A stretch of DNA of 13,839 nt from Bacteroidota bacterium (GTDB lineage Bacteria; Bacteroidota; Bacteroidia; Bacteroidales; UBA4417). Location of the stretch: contig JAIFMH010000304.1 in assembly GCA_020048595.1 (NCBI GenBank), positions 1-13,839 on the forward strand. Direction: 5' to 3'. Shown one piece after another: positions 1 to 7,927 of this stretch. The stretch's first letter is position 1. The number at the start of each line of letters is the position of its first letter. The position numbers and the translations under genes were made by a program. The notes beneath the pieces are model-generated. The model was not told where the DNA came from, made no database searches, and saw only the letters and a program-made list of their open reading frames with translations.

Positions 1-22
1 TGTTCATTTTCAGCACAGTTTA

Positions 23-1948
23 TTAGCTGTTGAATGTAGAAACATGTAGCAGATCGTATTTCTTCATTTTCTGGTAAAGTGTATTCCTGCTGATTCCGAG
101 AGATTCTGCTGATTTGGAGATATTATTCTGAAAATGCCTTATTGTCCGGAGAATATTGTTCTTTTCGTGTTCTTCGAGGCTCCATATTTCATCCGGTTCG
201 GGTTGTGATTGATTCAATTCAACTGAGACAGATGCTGCAGAAGCTGTAGAATGAGCAATATGTTTTTCATCCAGGTTGCCTTTCAGGATTACCGCACGTT
301 CCATCAGGTTTTCGAGTTCGCGGATATTGCCCGGCCAATCATATTTAACAAGAGCATCAAGCAATTCCGGTTTCAATTCAGGGATTGGAATATCAAACCG
401 GGCAGCAAAACGTTTCAGGAAAAAATGCACAAGCGGAAGAATATCATCACGTCTATCGCGCAAAGGCGGAATCAATACTTCGAAAACGTTGAGCCTGTAA
501 TACAAATCTAAACGGAACTTCCCGGCTTTTAACTGATCTTCCAGGTTTTTGTTGGTAGCGGCTATAATCCTCACATTCACGGGAATTGGCCTGTTTCCGC
601 CAACGCGTATAACTGCTTTTTCCTGGATAGTACGAAGAAGTTTTACCTGCATTTCGAGCGGCATTTCACCAATTTCATCCAGGAAAAGAGTTCCTTTATC
701 CGCCAGTTCAAATTTGCCTGGCTTGCCGCCTTTTTTAGCACCGGTAAAAGCGCCATCGGCATAACCGAACAATTCACTCTCGATCAGCGATTCGGAAATA
801 GCGCCGCAATTAATGGCAACAAAAGGCTGGTTTTTCCGCGGACTTGCATGGTGAATGGATTGGGCTATGATCTCTTTCCCGGTTCCTGAATCTCCGCAAA
901 TCAGAACTGTAGATGGATTTTTGGCTATTGTTTTGCAATACCTGATCAATTCCCGGGTTTGCTGACTTTCTCCTATAAAATCATCAAATGAATACCTTGT
1001 GCTATGTTCATTGTATTTATTGATAATCTTCATGATTCCGCTGAATTCCCTGAAGGAAAGCAGGTATCCGAGTATTTCACCCTCCTTGGTCTTGATCAGG
1101 TAAGCGCTGAATAAATAGCGCTCTTTAATGCGGGAAATACTGAATCTGTTTTCCTCATCCGAATACGGCTCATTCTGCAGGATGGTTTCCTTCACATGCT
1201 GCCAGTCAGGAAAAATGCGTTCAATCGGCTTGTCAATAAGATCAAGGCGCCGGGTATTTAAGGACCGACAGGCAGTATCATTTACCCAAAGGATGTGATC
1301 GTTCATATCCATCGCGAAAAGCCCGTACGTCAGGTTATTCATCATCGAAAAAGCAAACTGGTTCGAATTATGCAGTTGCTTCTGAATATTGATGGTATTG
1401 ATCCTGTATTCGATAGCTGAAACTGCAGCCACCACGAGGCCAAGTGTGTGCGGATGCACAAGCTCGCTGTTTCCCGAAAGGTTAAGCGCACCTACTATTT
1501 GCTTTGCAGAATCATGGATCGGAGCTGCCGAGCAGGTCCAGGTATTAAAACTTTTAATAAAGTGCTCATCGGCGGTAATCTGAACCGGACAGTTTTCGGA
1601 TAATGCCGTGCCGACTGAATTTGTTCCTAAACTCTTTTCATCCATGTAGGCTCCGAGAACAAGGTTCTGCCTTGAAGCTTCATCAAGAGGTTCAGTATCT
1701 CCAACTATTTCGATAATGCGGCCATTTTTATCCGTAAGAATAATTATAAATCCTGAGCCTCTCAGAAAATCATAAAGTTCTTCGATAATTGGGGTAGTTA
1801 CATCAATAAGTTCGGAATTCTCTTTCAGTAGTTTCTTAATCTTGGATGTGGAAAGAAACCGTTCAATGCATCCGCCTTCTTTTTCAAGTCCATATTCTTT
1901 ACTCCTTTTATGTGAACGCTGAATAATTTCTTTGTGATTTTTTTCCAT
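23..1948 (-). CDS. Sigma-54-dependent transcriptional activator, AcoR/DhaR type (GAF-PAS-AAA+-Fis HTH)
   Basis: 641-aa bacterial enhancer-binding protein. From N to C it has an AcoR-like lead-in and GAF domain (about 45-180, with the family signature WTCSAAPI at 137-144), a PAS domain (about 197-300), the AAA+ sigma-54 interaction domain (about 323-560) and a Fis-type HTH (about 594-633, ending RNTLYQKMKKY). The AAA+ core looks fully active: Walker A GDSGTGKE at 352-359, the sigma-54-contacting GAFTGA loop at 399-404, Walker B LFLDEIGEM at 422-430, and DLYYRLNVF near 481-489. No response-regulator receiver domain is present, so the signal is probably a small molecule sensed by GAF and/or PAS. 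Relatives control acetoin or dihydroxyacetone/glycerol catabolism (known for AcoR and DhaR). The ligand here cannot be read from sequence, and the genes in view are unrelated to such pathways. The ATG at 1948 matches the family N-terminus. The family call is very secure, the ligand unknown. Confidence 0.95.
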   Translation of the reverse strand: MEKNHKEIIQRSHKRSKEYGLEKEGGCIERFLSTSKIKKLLKENSELIDVTTPIIEELYDFLRGSGFIIILTDKNGRIIEIVGDTEPLDEASRQNLVLGAYMDEKSLGTNSVGTALSENCPVQITADEHFIKSFNTWTCSAAPIHDSAKQIVGALNLSGNSELVHPHTLGLVVAAVSAIEYRINTINIQKQLHNSNQFAFSMMNNLTYGLFAMDMNDHILWVNDTACRSLNTRRLDLIDKPIERIFPDWQHVKETILQNEPYSDEENRFSISRIKERYLFSAYLIKTKEGEILGYLLSFREFSGIMKIINKYNEHSTRYSFDDFIGESQQTRELIRYCKTIAKNPSTVLICGDSGTGKEIIAQSIHHASPRKNQPFVAINCGAISESLIESELFGYADGAFTGAKKGGKPGKFELADKGTLFLDEIGEMPLEMQVKLLRTIQEKAVIRVGGNRPIPVNVRIIAATNKNLEDQLKAGKFRLDLYYRLNVFEVLIPPLRDRRDDILPLVHFFLKRFAARFDIPIPELKPELLDALVKYDWPGNIRELENLMERAVILKGNLDEKHIAHSTASAASVSVELNQSQPEPDEIWSLEEHEKNNILRTIRHFQNNISKSAESLGISRNTLYQKMKKYDLLHVSTFNS

Positions 1949-1973
1949 GAAACCGCAGGCAGTTATTTGTTTG

Positions 1974-1981
1974 CAAAGGTA
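1974..1981 (-). promoter_or_regulatory. Bacteroidota -7 promoter element for the sigma-54 activator gene
   Basis: On the minus strand the sequence reads TACCTTTGC, a full match to TAnnTTTG, the -7 element used by the primary sigma factor of Bacteroidota. It lies 25 bases before the ATG and predicts a leader of about 22 nt. No TTG-like -33 element is seen at the usual 19-21 bp spacing, so confidence is moderate. It suggests the activator gene itself uses the housekeeping sigma factor. Confidence 0.55.
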
Positions 1982-2146
1982 AGCGGTTTTATCGAGTAGT
2001 TAGTTTTACTGTGGAAAAGGAATACAAGCTCTTATTCGTAATCAAATGATTGCAGAGCGATGAAGTACTAATAAAACGTATAAGATTTTGTGGGGATAAA
2101 CTTTTATTACATATGTGTTTGGCTGCCTGTTTTCAAAAGAAACAAT

Positions 2147-2184
2147 AAAAAAACGAAATTCCAAACATTTTGCCTTATTGGAAT
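2147..2184 (-). terminator. Candidate intrinsic terminator after the T9SS-sorted protein gene
   Basis: On the minus strand a 7-bp perfect stem (ATTCCAA / TTGGAAT) with a 13-nt loop is followed by four bases (TTCG) and then seven T. It begins about 50 bases after the stop codon at 2234. The stem is AT-rich and the loop long, so it is a modest terminator. The rest of the 285-bp gap between the two minus-strand genes shows only the activator promoter element. I see no sigma-54 (-24/-12) promoter and no short gene. Confidence 0.45.
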
Positions 2185-2233
2185 AACGATTAGAGATAAG
2201 CACAGTTAAAATGAAAATGCTATTCTTTATCTG

Positions 2234-4831
2234 TTACCTTATTACATTAATACTTCCCTTTAAAGTACGTTTCACGGTGCCATTTAGAGTGAGTTCATAA
2301 ACTTCACACACATAATAGTAAACTCCATCACTTACATCCTGATTAGTGCCTTGTATTTTTCCATCCCATTTTATCGCAGGATCCTGCGTACTGAAAATCA
2401 GGTTACCCCATCGGTTGACAATTTGTAAATCTATTTTCTCAACACCTGAATACGGAAATGGAATGAAAAAATCATTCATTTCATCTTGATTTGGAGTGAA
2501 TACATTGGGTAAACTATATGTACCGCAAACATCGCTATCTATGCAAACCGTATCGCTCATGATGCTTTGGTTTCCAACAGAATCCACCGCAAGCACTGAA
2601 TAGCATCCGGCCAGGGTACTGAGGTTTGAATGTGTGTATGTTAATTCCTGTGTTGAATCCAGCAATACCAAATTCTCTGCCTGGGGTGGTTGATAAAAAA
2701 TAAGGTATTGGATAATGTCAATTGAACATTCAGGAATAGAATTTTCCCAGAGCAGTACATTTTGATAACTATCACAATCAGCCATAACAGTAAGTACCGG
2801 AGCACATGGCCTTTCATTGTCAAATGGAACAGCGCACGACTCCTGCGAAATGTTAATGAGCGGATTAGTTATTCCTGCTGTTCCGTATGTTCCGATTGCT
2901 TTGACCAGATAACAATATGATTTACCGTTTATAAGGTCATAATCAATATAATTAGGGAAAATTGATGTACCAATTGAATCGAAAAGGAGGGTGCTTTCAT
3001 TTTTTCTGAAAATTACAAACTGCTCATTCGTCCAGGGTACAATTGAGTTCATATTGATTCTGAGTTTTTTATCTCCCGGGGTAAATGTAATAAATACAGA
3101 TGATGCCTTTTGTGATGGTCCAACCAGGAAACGGTTTCCCGGAGTATCATTATAAAAATCAACTCTGTAGTTTAATCCATGATCTTGTGTATTTATAAGA
3201 TCATCAATATATGTCGTGTCGTTTATTGAAGTTAGCGAATCCAGCAGGCTAAAAGCCGACCCGGAAAGATCATTGGATCTATAAATGAGGTATTTGTATG
3301 GGCCAGGTGTTTGAATTGGATCTAATTCCGTTGGTTTCGACCAGGCGAGATAGATGCGCCCGTCAGTAGTTCCTGTTTTCTCAACGCTAATGTTGGTGAT
3401 AACAGGAACATCTTTTTTTAATTGAGCACAAGCTTCATTCGAGGCATAACTTTCAGCACCGTCAGGATAAGTGGCTACAACCATGTAACAATAATCAATG
3501 CCGCGCGAAAGTTCACTATCTGTATAAAGAGTATCAGTAGTTTTCTTTGTTGCAATTAATTGATACCCTGTATAAGCAGGTACACCTGTTTCACAATAAC
3601 CGGCTATATATCCATAAAAACCATTTCGTCGGTATATTTTATATCCACTAACATTTGAGCAACGGTTTTTATTCCACTTTAATTGAATACTATTTCCTAA
3701 TGATAAAGCTGTTAAATTTTTAGGTGCCGGACCAACTATGGTAATATTCATGCTAATCAGGTCGAATAGATTCACTGGTAAATCGTTATCCGTTGCTTTA
3801 AAATATACCTGGTATGGATTTTTTCGTACATGGTTGCATGTTGTTTCCCACCTGAAGATTCCGGTATTCCGACCAACTGAGTCAAAAGGTGAAATAAAAA
3901 CAGCCGGATTGGCAATTTCAAATGGAGCACCTGCAGCAGTGAGCTTAAGGCTATTGGAGTCGCCATCTGTTGCAACTACATTCATTTGAAGAGTAGTGCC
4001 GGCTTCTATGCAGGTGTCATTTATCGGAGTTATTTCTGGCGCTTCGTTATCGCATGTTACTATTGTGATTTGCATATCACGGGTAATAGATCCGATCTTG
4101 TCTCCGTTTCTCCATTCTTCAATCAGAAAAGCAATATTGTATTCTCCCTGCATTTTAGGATTCTGCCACAGGATTTCACCTGTTAGGGCATTAATTGTAA
4201 AAGAACTTCCAATGTTGGTGCCAACCTGGTTAGGTAGCTGAAAACCAGGTATATTATCACCATCTGCACCCCGGCAGGTTGTTAGCCTGAATGACAGGCT
4301 GTCGCCGTCAGCATCATAAGCACCCGGATTATGAAGGAATGGCTGGTTTACGCAACCCTGATCAATAGGAGGAAGTAAAAGTTGTGGGGAAGAGTTTTTT
4401 CCAATGAACGGATTGATAATAAGTAGAGTTTCGATAAATAATGGGACTTCAACTGAATTTGGTATATTCTGAATACCATAATTCCGGTTCGGATCTTCGA
4501 GTGTTATTTTATAGGATGATGATCCCGGAAATGTGTGAACACCTGTGTAGAGATTCTTTTTTATGTCAGGACCCACAATTTCGCCGATGTGTCCCTGCTG
4601 GCCAACAGGGCCATTATTTCGAGGTAGTATTGTACTTGTGCCATCGCCCCATTTTATTTCAAGTTCAAACCTGTCGGCAGGACTTGGTGCATAGGAATAG
4701 GTTACAATAGTAACTTCATAGGTAAAGCCCGATAAATGTTTGAATGTAATTTCCCCTGCACGCTGATGCGTAGCCATCAAAGGACTTGCAAACCAGATAC
4801 AAATAGCAAGCAGGATAAGATATTTTTTCAT
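2234..4831 (-). CDS. Secreted multidomain protein with T9SS type B (gliding-motility CHU_C) sorting domain
   Basis: 865-aa exported protein of unknown role. Residues 1-20 are a classic signal peptide (MKK, hydrophobic core, SPLMA, then THQRAGE). The THQRAGEI start of the mature chain and a WGDG motif near residue 65 recur in Bacteroidota gliding-motility-associated surface proteins. Next come Ig/cadherin-like segments (about 140-370) with acidic DADGDSL and ATDGDSNSL motifs that might bind calcium, then about four fibronectin-III-like repeats (about 370-770). The C-terminal domain (about 772-865) opens LPNVFTPNQDEMNDFF, contains NRWGNLIF and ends GSINVIR, the type B sorting domain exported by the type IX system. 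The ATG at 4831 is preferred over an in-frame TTG nine bases upstream because it puts MKK at the N-terminus. No catalytic domain is seen; adhesion or matrix function is inference. Sorting call strong, function unknown. Confidence 0.9.
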   Translation of the reverse strand: MKKYLILLAICIWFASPLMATHQRAGEITFKHLSGFTYEVTIVTYSYAPSPADRFELEIKWGDGTSTILPRNNGPVGQQGHIGEIVGPDIKKNLYTGVHTFPGSSSYKITLEDPNRNYGIQNIPNSVEVPLFIETLLIINPFIGKNSSPQLLLPPIDQGCVNQPFLHNPGAYDADGDSLSFRLTTCRGADGDNIPGFQLPNQVGTNIGSSFTINALTGEILWQNPKMQGEYNIAFLIEEWRNGDKIGSITRDMQITIVTCDNEAPEITPINDTCIEAGTTLQMNVVATDGDSNSLKLTAAGAPFEIANPAVFISPFDSVGRNTGIFRWETTCNHVRKNPYQVYFKATDNDLPVNLFDLISMNITIVGPAPKNLTALSLGNSIQLKWNKNRCSNVSGYKIYRRNGFYGYIAGYCETGVPAYTGYQLIATKKTTDTLYTDSELSRGIDYCYMVVATYPDGAESYASNEACAQLKKDVPVITNISVEKTGTTDGRIYLAWSKPTELDPIQTPGPYKYLIYRSNDLSGSAFSLLDSLTSINDTTYIDDLINTQDHGLNYRVDFYNDTPGNRFLVGPSQKASSVFITFTPGDKKLRINMNSIVPWTNEQFVIFRKNESTLLFDSIGTSIFPNYIDYDLINGKSYCYLVKAIGTYGTAGITNPLINISQESCAVPFDNERPCAPVLTVMADCDSYQNVLLWENSIPECSIDIIQYLIFYQPPQAENLVLLDSTQELTYTHSNLSTLAGCYSVLAVDSVGNQSIMSDTVCIDSDVCGTYSLPNVFTPNQDEMNDFFIPFPYSGVEKIDLQIVNRWGNLIFSTQDPAIKWDGKIQGTNQDVSDGVYYYVCEVYELTLNGTVKRTLKGSINVIR

Positions 4832-4894
4832 AATGATCAATAAGCAGGTAGCACTTTAATCCTTTGAACAGTTGATAAAAGTATATCCAAACCT

Positions 4895-4902
4895 CAAAAG
4901 TA
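4895..4902 (-). promoter_or_regulatory. Bacteroidota -7 promoter element for the T9SS-sorted protein gene
   Basis: The minus strand reads TACTTTTG here, matching TAnnTTTG. It predicts a start near 4891 and a leader of about 60 nt before the ATG at 4831. The -33 position has only TTAA/GTTA-like bases, which are part of the inverted repeat at 4922-4940. A weaker TAnnTTTA-like match lies further downstream in the leader, so the exact start is uncertain. Confidence 0.45.
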
Positions 4903-4921
4903 CGAATTATGCTTTTATATG

Positions 4922-4940
4922 ATTAACATTAATTGTTAAT
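4922..4940. repeat. 19-bp inverted repeat in the divergent intergenic region, candidate operator
   Basis: Perfect 7-bp arms ATTAACA and TGTTAAT flank the 5-bp spacer TTAAT. The repeat lies where the -33 element of the leftward gene's promoter would be, and about 70 bp upstream of the rel -7 element. Position and symmetry fit a dimeric regulator site, but the sequence is AT-rich, so chance is a real possibility. No second copy was noticed in the window. Confidence 0.35.
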
Positions 4941-5007
4941 TTTCGACTTTTAACCATGTTTGCTGAACAGACTTGGTGAAGAGCCTGTTTTGATCCGATA
5001 AAATTAG

Positions 5008-5015
5008 TATTTTTG
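5008..5015 (+). promoter_or_regulatory. Bacteroidota -7 promoter element for the rel gene
   Basis: TATTTTTG matches TAnnTTTG and lies 30 bases before the ATG, giving a predicted leader of about 25 nt. A TTTG at 4989-4992 could serve as -33 element, but the 15-bp spacing is shorter than the usual 19-21 bp. Confidence 0.5.
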
Positions 5016-5027
5016 ATGTGTTTTAGC

Positions 5028-5034
5028 AGGAAGG
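5028..5034 (+). promoter_or_regulatory. Purine-rich ribosome-binding site before rel
   Basis: AGGAAGG lies 10 bases before the ATG at 5045. It is one of the few Shine-Dalgarno-like sites in the window, which is noteworthy in a phylum that mostly starts translation without them. It supports the chosen start. Confidence 0.5.
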
Positions 5035-5044
5035 TTAAAGGTGT

Positions 5045-7273
5045 ATGTACAATATTGATCTGCAGAAAGAGAAAAAAGAAATTGTAAAACGATATCGTGC
5101 TCTGATGAGGGCATGGAATGCAAACAAGGGAGTTCAGAAGAATAACCAGGTTCGCAAAGCTTTTATTATGGCATCGCAGGCTCATTTTACCATGCGTCGT
5201 CGCACCGGTGAGCCATACATTTATCATCCGCTAGAAGTTGCCCGTATAGTTGCCGGTGAAATCGGCCTGGGCGAAACAGCAATCATAAGCGCCTTACTTC
5301 ACGATGTGGTTGAGGATAATCCTGATTATACCATTGAAATGATCAGGCAGAAATTTGGAGATAAAGTTGCATATATCGTTGATGGGCTCACCAAAATCAA
5401 GGATGGTTACGAGAGGCTTGAATCCACTGCTCAGGTTGAGAGTATAAAAAAAATGCTTCTGACCCTGAGCGACGATGTCAGGGTTATTTTGATTAAGCTG
5501 GCTGATCGGTTGCATAATATGCGTACACTCGATTCGATGCCTGCCTCAAAACAACAGAATATAGCAGCCGAAACCCTTTACCTGTATTCGCCGTTAGCTC
5601 ACAGACTTGGATTGTATGTTATAAAGAGCGAGCTCGAAGATCTGGCTCTTAAATACAACGAACCGGAAATTTATCGTACAATCTCCACAAAACTTCAGGA
5701 GACAGAAATTGAACGTAAGAGTTTTATTCAAAAATTTATTTTCCCTATTAAAAAGGCAATGGCTTCCCAGGGCATCGAATTTGAAATTGATACCAGGGCA
5801 AAGTCCGTTTATTCCATCTATAAGAAGATGCAGGTTAAGGAAATACCTTTCGAGGAAGTGTATGACTTGTTTGCCGTTCGTATTATAATTGAATCACCTC
5901 CGGAGCAGGAAAAAATTGATTGCTGGCGTGTTTATACATTAGTAACAGATAATTATAACCCAAAACAAAATCGCCTGCGCGATTGGATTTCGACTCCCAA
6001 AGCCAATGGCTACGAATCATTGCACACCACAGTTATGAGTCCTACCGGGCAGTGGGTCGAAGTGCAGATTCGTACCCGCCGGATGCATGAAATTGCTGAA
6101 AGAGGTTATGCCGCACATTGGAAATATAAGCAGCAAATTGATAAAGATAAGGCACAGGAATCAGGACTTGATGACTGGTTGTCGGAATTGCGTAAGATTC
6201 TGAAATCTCCGGATGCAAACACACTCAACTTCCTTGATGATATTAAACTGACACTCTTCAGTGACGAAGTTTTTGTATGGACACCCAAAGGCCATCTTAA
6301 ATCATTGCCATCAGGCAGTTCAGTTCTTGATTTTGCATACCTGGTCCATACTGAACTTGGGAATCATTGCATTGGTGTAAAAGTTAATAGAAATCTAGTC
6401 CCGTTGGACCATAGGCTCCGGAGTGGAGACCAGGTCGAAATTATAGCATCAAAAAAAAGTATTCCCAAGGAAGAATGGCTCGAATATGTGATTACACCCC
6501 GCGCACGTTTTAGTATTAAAGAAGCGTTGAAGGAGCAGCGCAAAGAGCAGGCTAATGAAGGAAGAATTAAACTGGAAGAAATCTTTAAAGAACATAATTT
6601 TATATTCAGTAAAACCGTTGTAGCCCGGTTTAGCGAATACATGGGATTTACAAGCCCTGCTGATTTATTCTATCAATTTTATCAAAGCAAGATTCCTGTT
6701 GAACAGGTTGTTAAGTTTATAAAGTTGGAAAACAGCGAGATACGGCCACGAGTTTCTGCCGACCATAAAAAATCGCGGAATGAATCGCCGGCATTAACAT
6801 CAAAACCTAAATCCAAACACGGAGTTACATATGATCTTGAAGAACTCGATTTTGGAATTGCTACATGTTGCCATCCTTTACCTGGTGATGAAATTATTGC
6901 ATATACGCCAGATGGATCAAAATGGATCGTTCACCGTACAAATTGTCCGGAAGCGATAGAACTTATGGCTCGTCTCTCGAATAGGATTATTCATGCAAGC
7001 TGGAGTAACAAGCATATGAATACATTTCTTGGCGGTCTCAAAATCAGTGGTTTCGACCGCAAGAGCATGATTTCAGATATTATAAGAGTGTTAAGTGATG
7101 AAATGCATTTTAATGTGAGATCATTCCATATTGATACTTCCGGCGAACTGTTCGAAGCATATATCAGTTTTTTTATCCATGATACAGTTGATATTAACCG
7201 GACAATAGAACAGATAAAACAAATTGAAGGAATTTCAACTGCAACACGAATGTTGAAATTTTTAAAAACATAA
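5045..7273 (+). CDS. rel: RelA/SpoT-family (p)ppGpp synthetase/hydrolase
   Basis: 742-aa long RSH protein that makes and probably degrades the alarmone (p)ppGpp. The N-terminal HD hydrolase domain is intact: HPLEVA from H61, LLHDVVED with H86-D87, and KLADRLHNM with D154. The synthetase domain (about 245-360) has the RAKSVYS start, YESLHTTV, VEVQIRT and AAHWKYK motifs. Its charge motif reads RLRD at 310-313, a variant of the RxKD found in bifunctional Rel/SpoT enzymes and unlike the ExDD of monofunctional RelA. A TGS domain (about 402-462) follows, then a conserved-cysteine zinc-finger-like region (C608, C609, H610, H630, C634) and a C-terminal ACT domain (about 662-742). Length is normal for the family. 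Bifunctionality is inferred from the complete HD motif plus the basic charge motif. It heads a same-strand group with the Fur-family gene and purA. Confidence 0.96.
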   Translation: MYNIDLQKEKKEIVKRYRALMRAWNANKGVQKNNQVRKAFIMASQAHFTMRRRTGEPYIYHPLEVARIVAGEIGLGETAIISALLHDVVEDNPDYTIEMIRQKFGDKVAYIVDGLTKIKDGYERLESTAQVESIKKMLLTLSDDVRVILIKLADRLHNMRTLDSMPASKQQNIAAETLYLYSPLAHRLGLYVIKSELEDLALKYNEPEIYRTISTKLQETEIERKSFIQKFIFPIKKAMASQGIEFEIDTRAKSVYSIYKKMQVKEIPFEEVYDLFAVRIIIESPPEQEKIDCWRVYTLVTDNYNPKQNRLRDWISTPKANGYESLHTTVMSPTGQWVEVQIRTRRMHEIAERGYAAHWKYKQQIDKDKAQESGLDDWLSELRKILKSPDANTLNFLDDIKLTLFSDEVFVWTPKGHLKSLPSGSSVLDFAYLVHTELGNHCIGVKVNRNLVPLDHRLRSGDQVEIIASKKSIPKEEWLEYVITPRARFSIKEALKEQRKEQANEGRIKLEEIFKEHNFIFSKTVVARFSEYMGFTSPADLFYQFYQSKIPVEQVVKFIKLENSEIRPRVSADHKKSRNESPALTSKPKSKHGVTYDLEELDFGIATCCHPLPGDEIIAYTPDGSKWIVHRTNCPEAIELMARLSNRIIHASWSNKHMNTFLGGLKISGFDRKSMISDIIRVLSDEMHFNVRSFHIDTSGELFEAYISFFIHDTVDINRTIEQIKQIEGISTATRMLKFLKT

Positions 7274-7383
7274 GCATTTGATTTTCCGATACCGGCTTTT
7301 AATTATGAATAAATTTTGTCAATCGACTTAATCTGCATTTGCGATTTCAGCGAATGGATATAAATTTTGAGCTATTTTTATTA

Positions 7384-7404
7384 ATTCTAAATAGCAATTA
7401 GAAT
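7384..7404. promoter_or_regulatory. Palindrome upstream of the Fur-family gene, candidate autoregulatory operator
   Basis: Perfect 7-bp arms ATTCTAA and TTAGAAT are separated by 7 bp, and the repeat ends 30 bases before the ATG. A weak promoter-like TATTTTTA (7411-7418) lies just downstream, so the site would cover the -33/spacer region. The half-site TTAGAAT resembles Fur/PerR-type half-sites such as TTATAAT, but its arms point the opposite way to the classic 7-1-7 box. Autoregulation is inference. The remaining gap after rel (from 7274) shows nothing else clear. Confidence 0.45.
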
Positions 7405-7434
7405 ATTTCATATTTTTACATCAAATTTAATAGT

Positions 7435-7896
7435 ATGATTTCAGATTCAAAGAAACTTAATTATGAAACAGTCAAGAAGTTATTTACTGACTATCTTGAG
7501 AAGCTCGGGCATCGGAAAACGCCGGAAAGGTTTACCATACTTAAGGAAATTTATTCCACCGAAGGTCACTTTGATATCGAATCCCTCTATATCCAGATGA
7601 AGAACAATAAGTACAGGGTTAGCCGCGCTACCTTATACAATACAATTGAGCTTTTACTAAACTGCCATCTGGTAACAAAACATCAATTTGGTAATAATTG
7701 TGCCCAATTCGAGAAGTCATTTAAATTTAAGCAACACGACCATTTTATTGATGTGGATAACGGAGAAGTACTTGAGTTTTGTGATCCGCGCATACACGAA
7801 ATTATAGTTTCTGCCGAAAAAGCACTTGGTGTAAAAGTCAGTCATCATGCACTTACCCTCTATGGAACACGGATTAAAACAGAAGTAGTTAATTAA
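7435..7896 (+). CDS. Fur-family transcriptional repressor lacking the usual CxxC zinc site
   Basis: 153-aa protein with the full Fur fold order. An N-terminal winged-helix domain (about 12-83) has KTPERFTILKEIY, GHFDIESLY and recognition helix VSRATLYNTIELL (62-74). A C-terminal metal-binding/dimerization domain follows (about 85-150). The regulatory-metal motif HDH (101-103) is kept. The stretch that normally reads HDHLICLDCGKVxEF reads HDHFIDVDNGEVLEF here, so both structural-zinc cysteines are replaced by Asp and Asn. No C-terminal CxxC exists either; the only cysteines are C77, C89 and C116. It may therefore sense metal or peroxide differently from Fur, Zur or PerR, or hold metal with the extra Asp residues. 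Which subfamily it belongs to cannot be decided from sequence. It lies 161 bp after rel and 205 bp before purA. Confidence 0.88.
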   Translation: MISDSKKLNYETVKKLFTDYLEKLGHRKTPERFTILKEIYSTEGHFDIESLYIQMKNNKYRVSRATLYNTIELLLNCHLVTKHQFGNNCAQFEKSFKFKQHDHFIDVDNGEVLEFCDPRIHEIIVSAEKALGVKVSHHALTLYGTRIKTEVVN

Positions 7897-7927
7897 CAAT
7901 CTTCTCTTCTGTTGTTAGCTCTTTTTT
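7894..7927 (+). terminator. Weak candidate terminator after the Fur-family gene
   Basis: TAACAA, overlapping the stop codon, can pair with TTGTTA at 7912-7917 around a 12-nt loop, and six T follow at 7922-7927. The stem is short and AT-rich, so it would be inefficient at best. It fits a separate purA promoter immediately downstream. Confidence 0.3.

Noticed and set aside
1949..2233. Sigma-54 promoter in the gap beside the activator (TTGGCTGCC near 2119)
   Set aside because: The GG is not followed at the correct distance by the GC of a -12 element.
4832..4840. In-frame TTG start adding three residues to the T9SS-sorted protein
   Set aside because: The ATG at 4831 gives a standard MKK signal peptide; the TTG adds only MII with no ribosome-site support.
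4907..5227. Minus-strand open frame of about 106 codons across the rel start
   Set aside because: It is antisense to the rel start and its promoter, has no recognisable protein character, and is explained as a shadow frame.
7309..7369. Direct repeat ATAAATTTTG, two copies 51 bp apart, after rel
   Set aside because: Ten AT-rich bases in an AT-rich gap are expected by chance; neither copy fits TAnnTTTG spacing.
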